Shown here in pieces: positions 63,582 through 64,000 of a DNA stretch of 64,000 bases. The notes under the pieces were generated by a model. That model was not told where the DNA came from, searched no databases, and worked only from the letters and a program-made list of their open reading frames with translations. Source of the DNA: Mycocentrospora acerina (Eukaryota; Ascomycota; Dothideomycetes; Pleosporales); contig JAKUHH010000389.1 in NCBI GenBank assembly GCA_022701365.1, positions 682,001-746,000 on the forward strand, read 5' to 3'. Each line of letters opens with the position of its first letter. Position 1 is the stretch's first letter. Position numbers and translations under genes: made by a program.

Positions 63582-64000
63582 ATGTCCTTCTTTGGCTTCG
63601 ACCCCACGCGTGGCCACTCGGCGAACGCGCCCGGCTTTGGCCAGACGCACGATGCCTTTGCTGCCCTCGGTGGAGGGGCAGACGACGACGATGCGTACGT
63701 GACGCCCCGCCTGCACACCCACACCTGCCCTCTACTCTCTGCCTGCACACCCGCACCTGCCCTCTCTCTACTCACTGCCTGCACACCCACCTCTCCTCAC
63801 TACCTGCACACCCGCCTCTCCTCACTACCTGCACACCCGCCTCTCCTCACTACCTGCACACCCGCCTTTCCCCACTGCCTACACACCCCTTACTCACTGC
63901 CCTCGCAGCATCGACTTTGAAGAGACGTACGACGGCCTAGGCACCAGCCTCGACGACGCCGACGATGCCTTCAACGACGACACCTTTGGCGCCGGCCCGG
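63582..64000 (+). CDS. PAT1: PAT1 mRNA-decapping factor, 5' part (runs off the window)
   Basis: Exon 1 is 63582-63694 and exon 2 starts at 63909 and continues past the window end. The N-terminus MSFFGFDPTRGHSANAPGFG, then THDAFAALGGGADDDDA and after the intron IDFEETYDGLGTSL and DAFNDDTFGAG, is the conserved N-terminal acidic/Gly motif of fungal Pat1. Pat1 bridges the Lsm1-7 ring, Dhh1 and the decapping enzyme in cytoplasmic P-bodies. Donor GC-GTACGT and acceptor CCTCGCAG join in phase. The intron is unusually long for this genome (214 nt) and contains a minisatellite. Confidence 0.85.
63750..63890. repeat. 25-bp minisatellite inside the first PAT1 intron
   Basis: About three near-perfect and two diverged copies of a 25-bp unit beginning TGCACACCCGCCTCTCCTCA and ending CTACC. 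The strand is free of G-rich stops, so the intron reads as an open frame, but the repeats do not encode part of Pat1. Confidence 0.75.

Noticed and set aside
1..64000. tRNA, rRNA and intact transposon genes
   Set aside because: I scanned for the GGTTCGAATCC-type B box, rRNA-like conserved tracts and transposase or reverse-transcriptase motifs, and found nothing convincing by eye.

Overview
This is eukaryotic nuclear DNA from a filamentous ascomycete (Pezizomycotina; a Dothideomycete such as a Pleosporales species is the best inference, not proven). The reasons are short introns of about 50-100 nt with GTRNGT donors and CTAAC/CTAAT branch points, Zn2Cys6 and fungal-specific transcription factors, a HET-domain gene, a rhodopsin/PTH11-like receptor, a Kre2/Mnt1-type mannosyltransferase, and single-copy core genes (Elp4, Prp22, Pat1). 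I joined exons by hand from splice signals and frame continuity. Most models close in phase from ATG to stop.

Layout. 0.7-7.2 kb: two divergent Zn2Cys6 regulators with a 230-bp shared promoter, followed by a secreted FMN-dependent alpha-hydroxy-acid oxidase. 8.5-10.6 kb: a divergent pair, a hemerythrin-like protein and an NAD(P)-binding epimerase-like protein. 10.6-14 kb is an AT-rich desert. 14-20.4 kb: secreted intradiol dioxygenase-like protein, glutathione S-transferase and cytochrome P450, all on the plus strand, a plausible aromatic catabolism/detoxification set. 20.5-23 kb: core Elp4, a small membrane protein and a secreted EF-hand protein. 23.8-28 kb: a HET-domain protein and a TDT-family (malate/sulfite-type) transporter. 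28-32 kb is a desert holding a frameshifted YCII-like relic.

32-37.5 kb: a C2H2 plus fungal-specific-domain regulator, a SnoaL/NTF2-like protein and a carotenoid/stilbene-cleaving oxygenase, which look like a compact accessory metabolic locus. 38.5-41 kb: a large membrane protein of unknown function interrupted by an in-frame stop. 41.8-47.5 kb: secreted L-asparaginase, oxysterol-binding protein and a rhodopsin-like receptor. 49-54 kb: a TPR protein of bacterial-like family, pyridoxamine 5'-phosphate oxidase and a TauD-type dioxygenase. 55.4-64 kb is GC-rich core genome: a small membrane protein divergent from Prp22, a microsatellite-dense intergenic block, a GT15 mannosyltransferase, and the 5' end of PAT1 running off the window.

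The main pattern worth following is that accessory genes in the AT-rich parts carry single lesions: a TGA in the first regulator, a TAG in the membrane protein, a one-base frameshift in the YCII gene, no in-frame ATG at the 5' end of the HET gene, and three extra residues inside the oxidase active-site motif. The GC-rich core genes are clean. I did not find a CRISPR array, rRNA or a convincing tRNA, nor an intact transposon.
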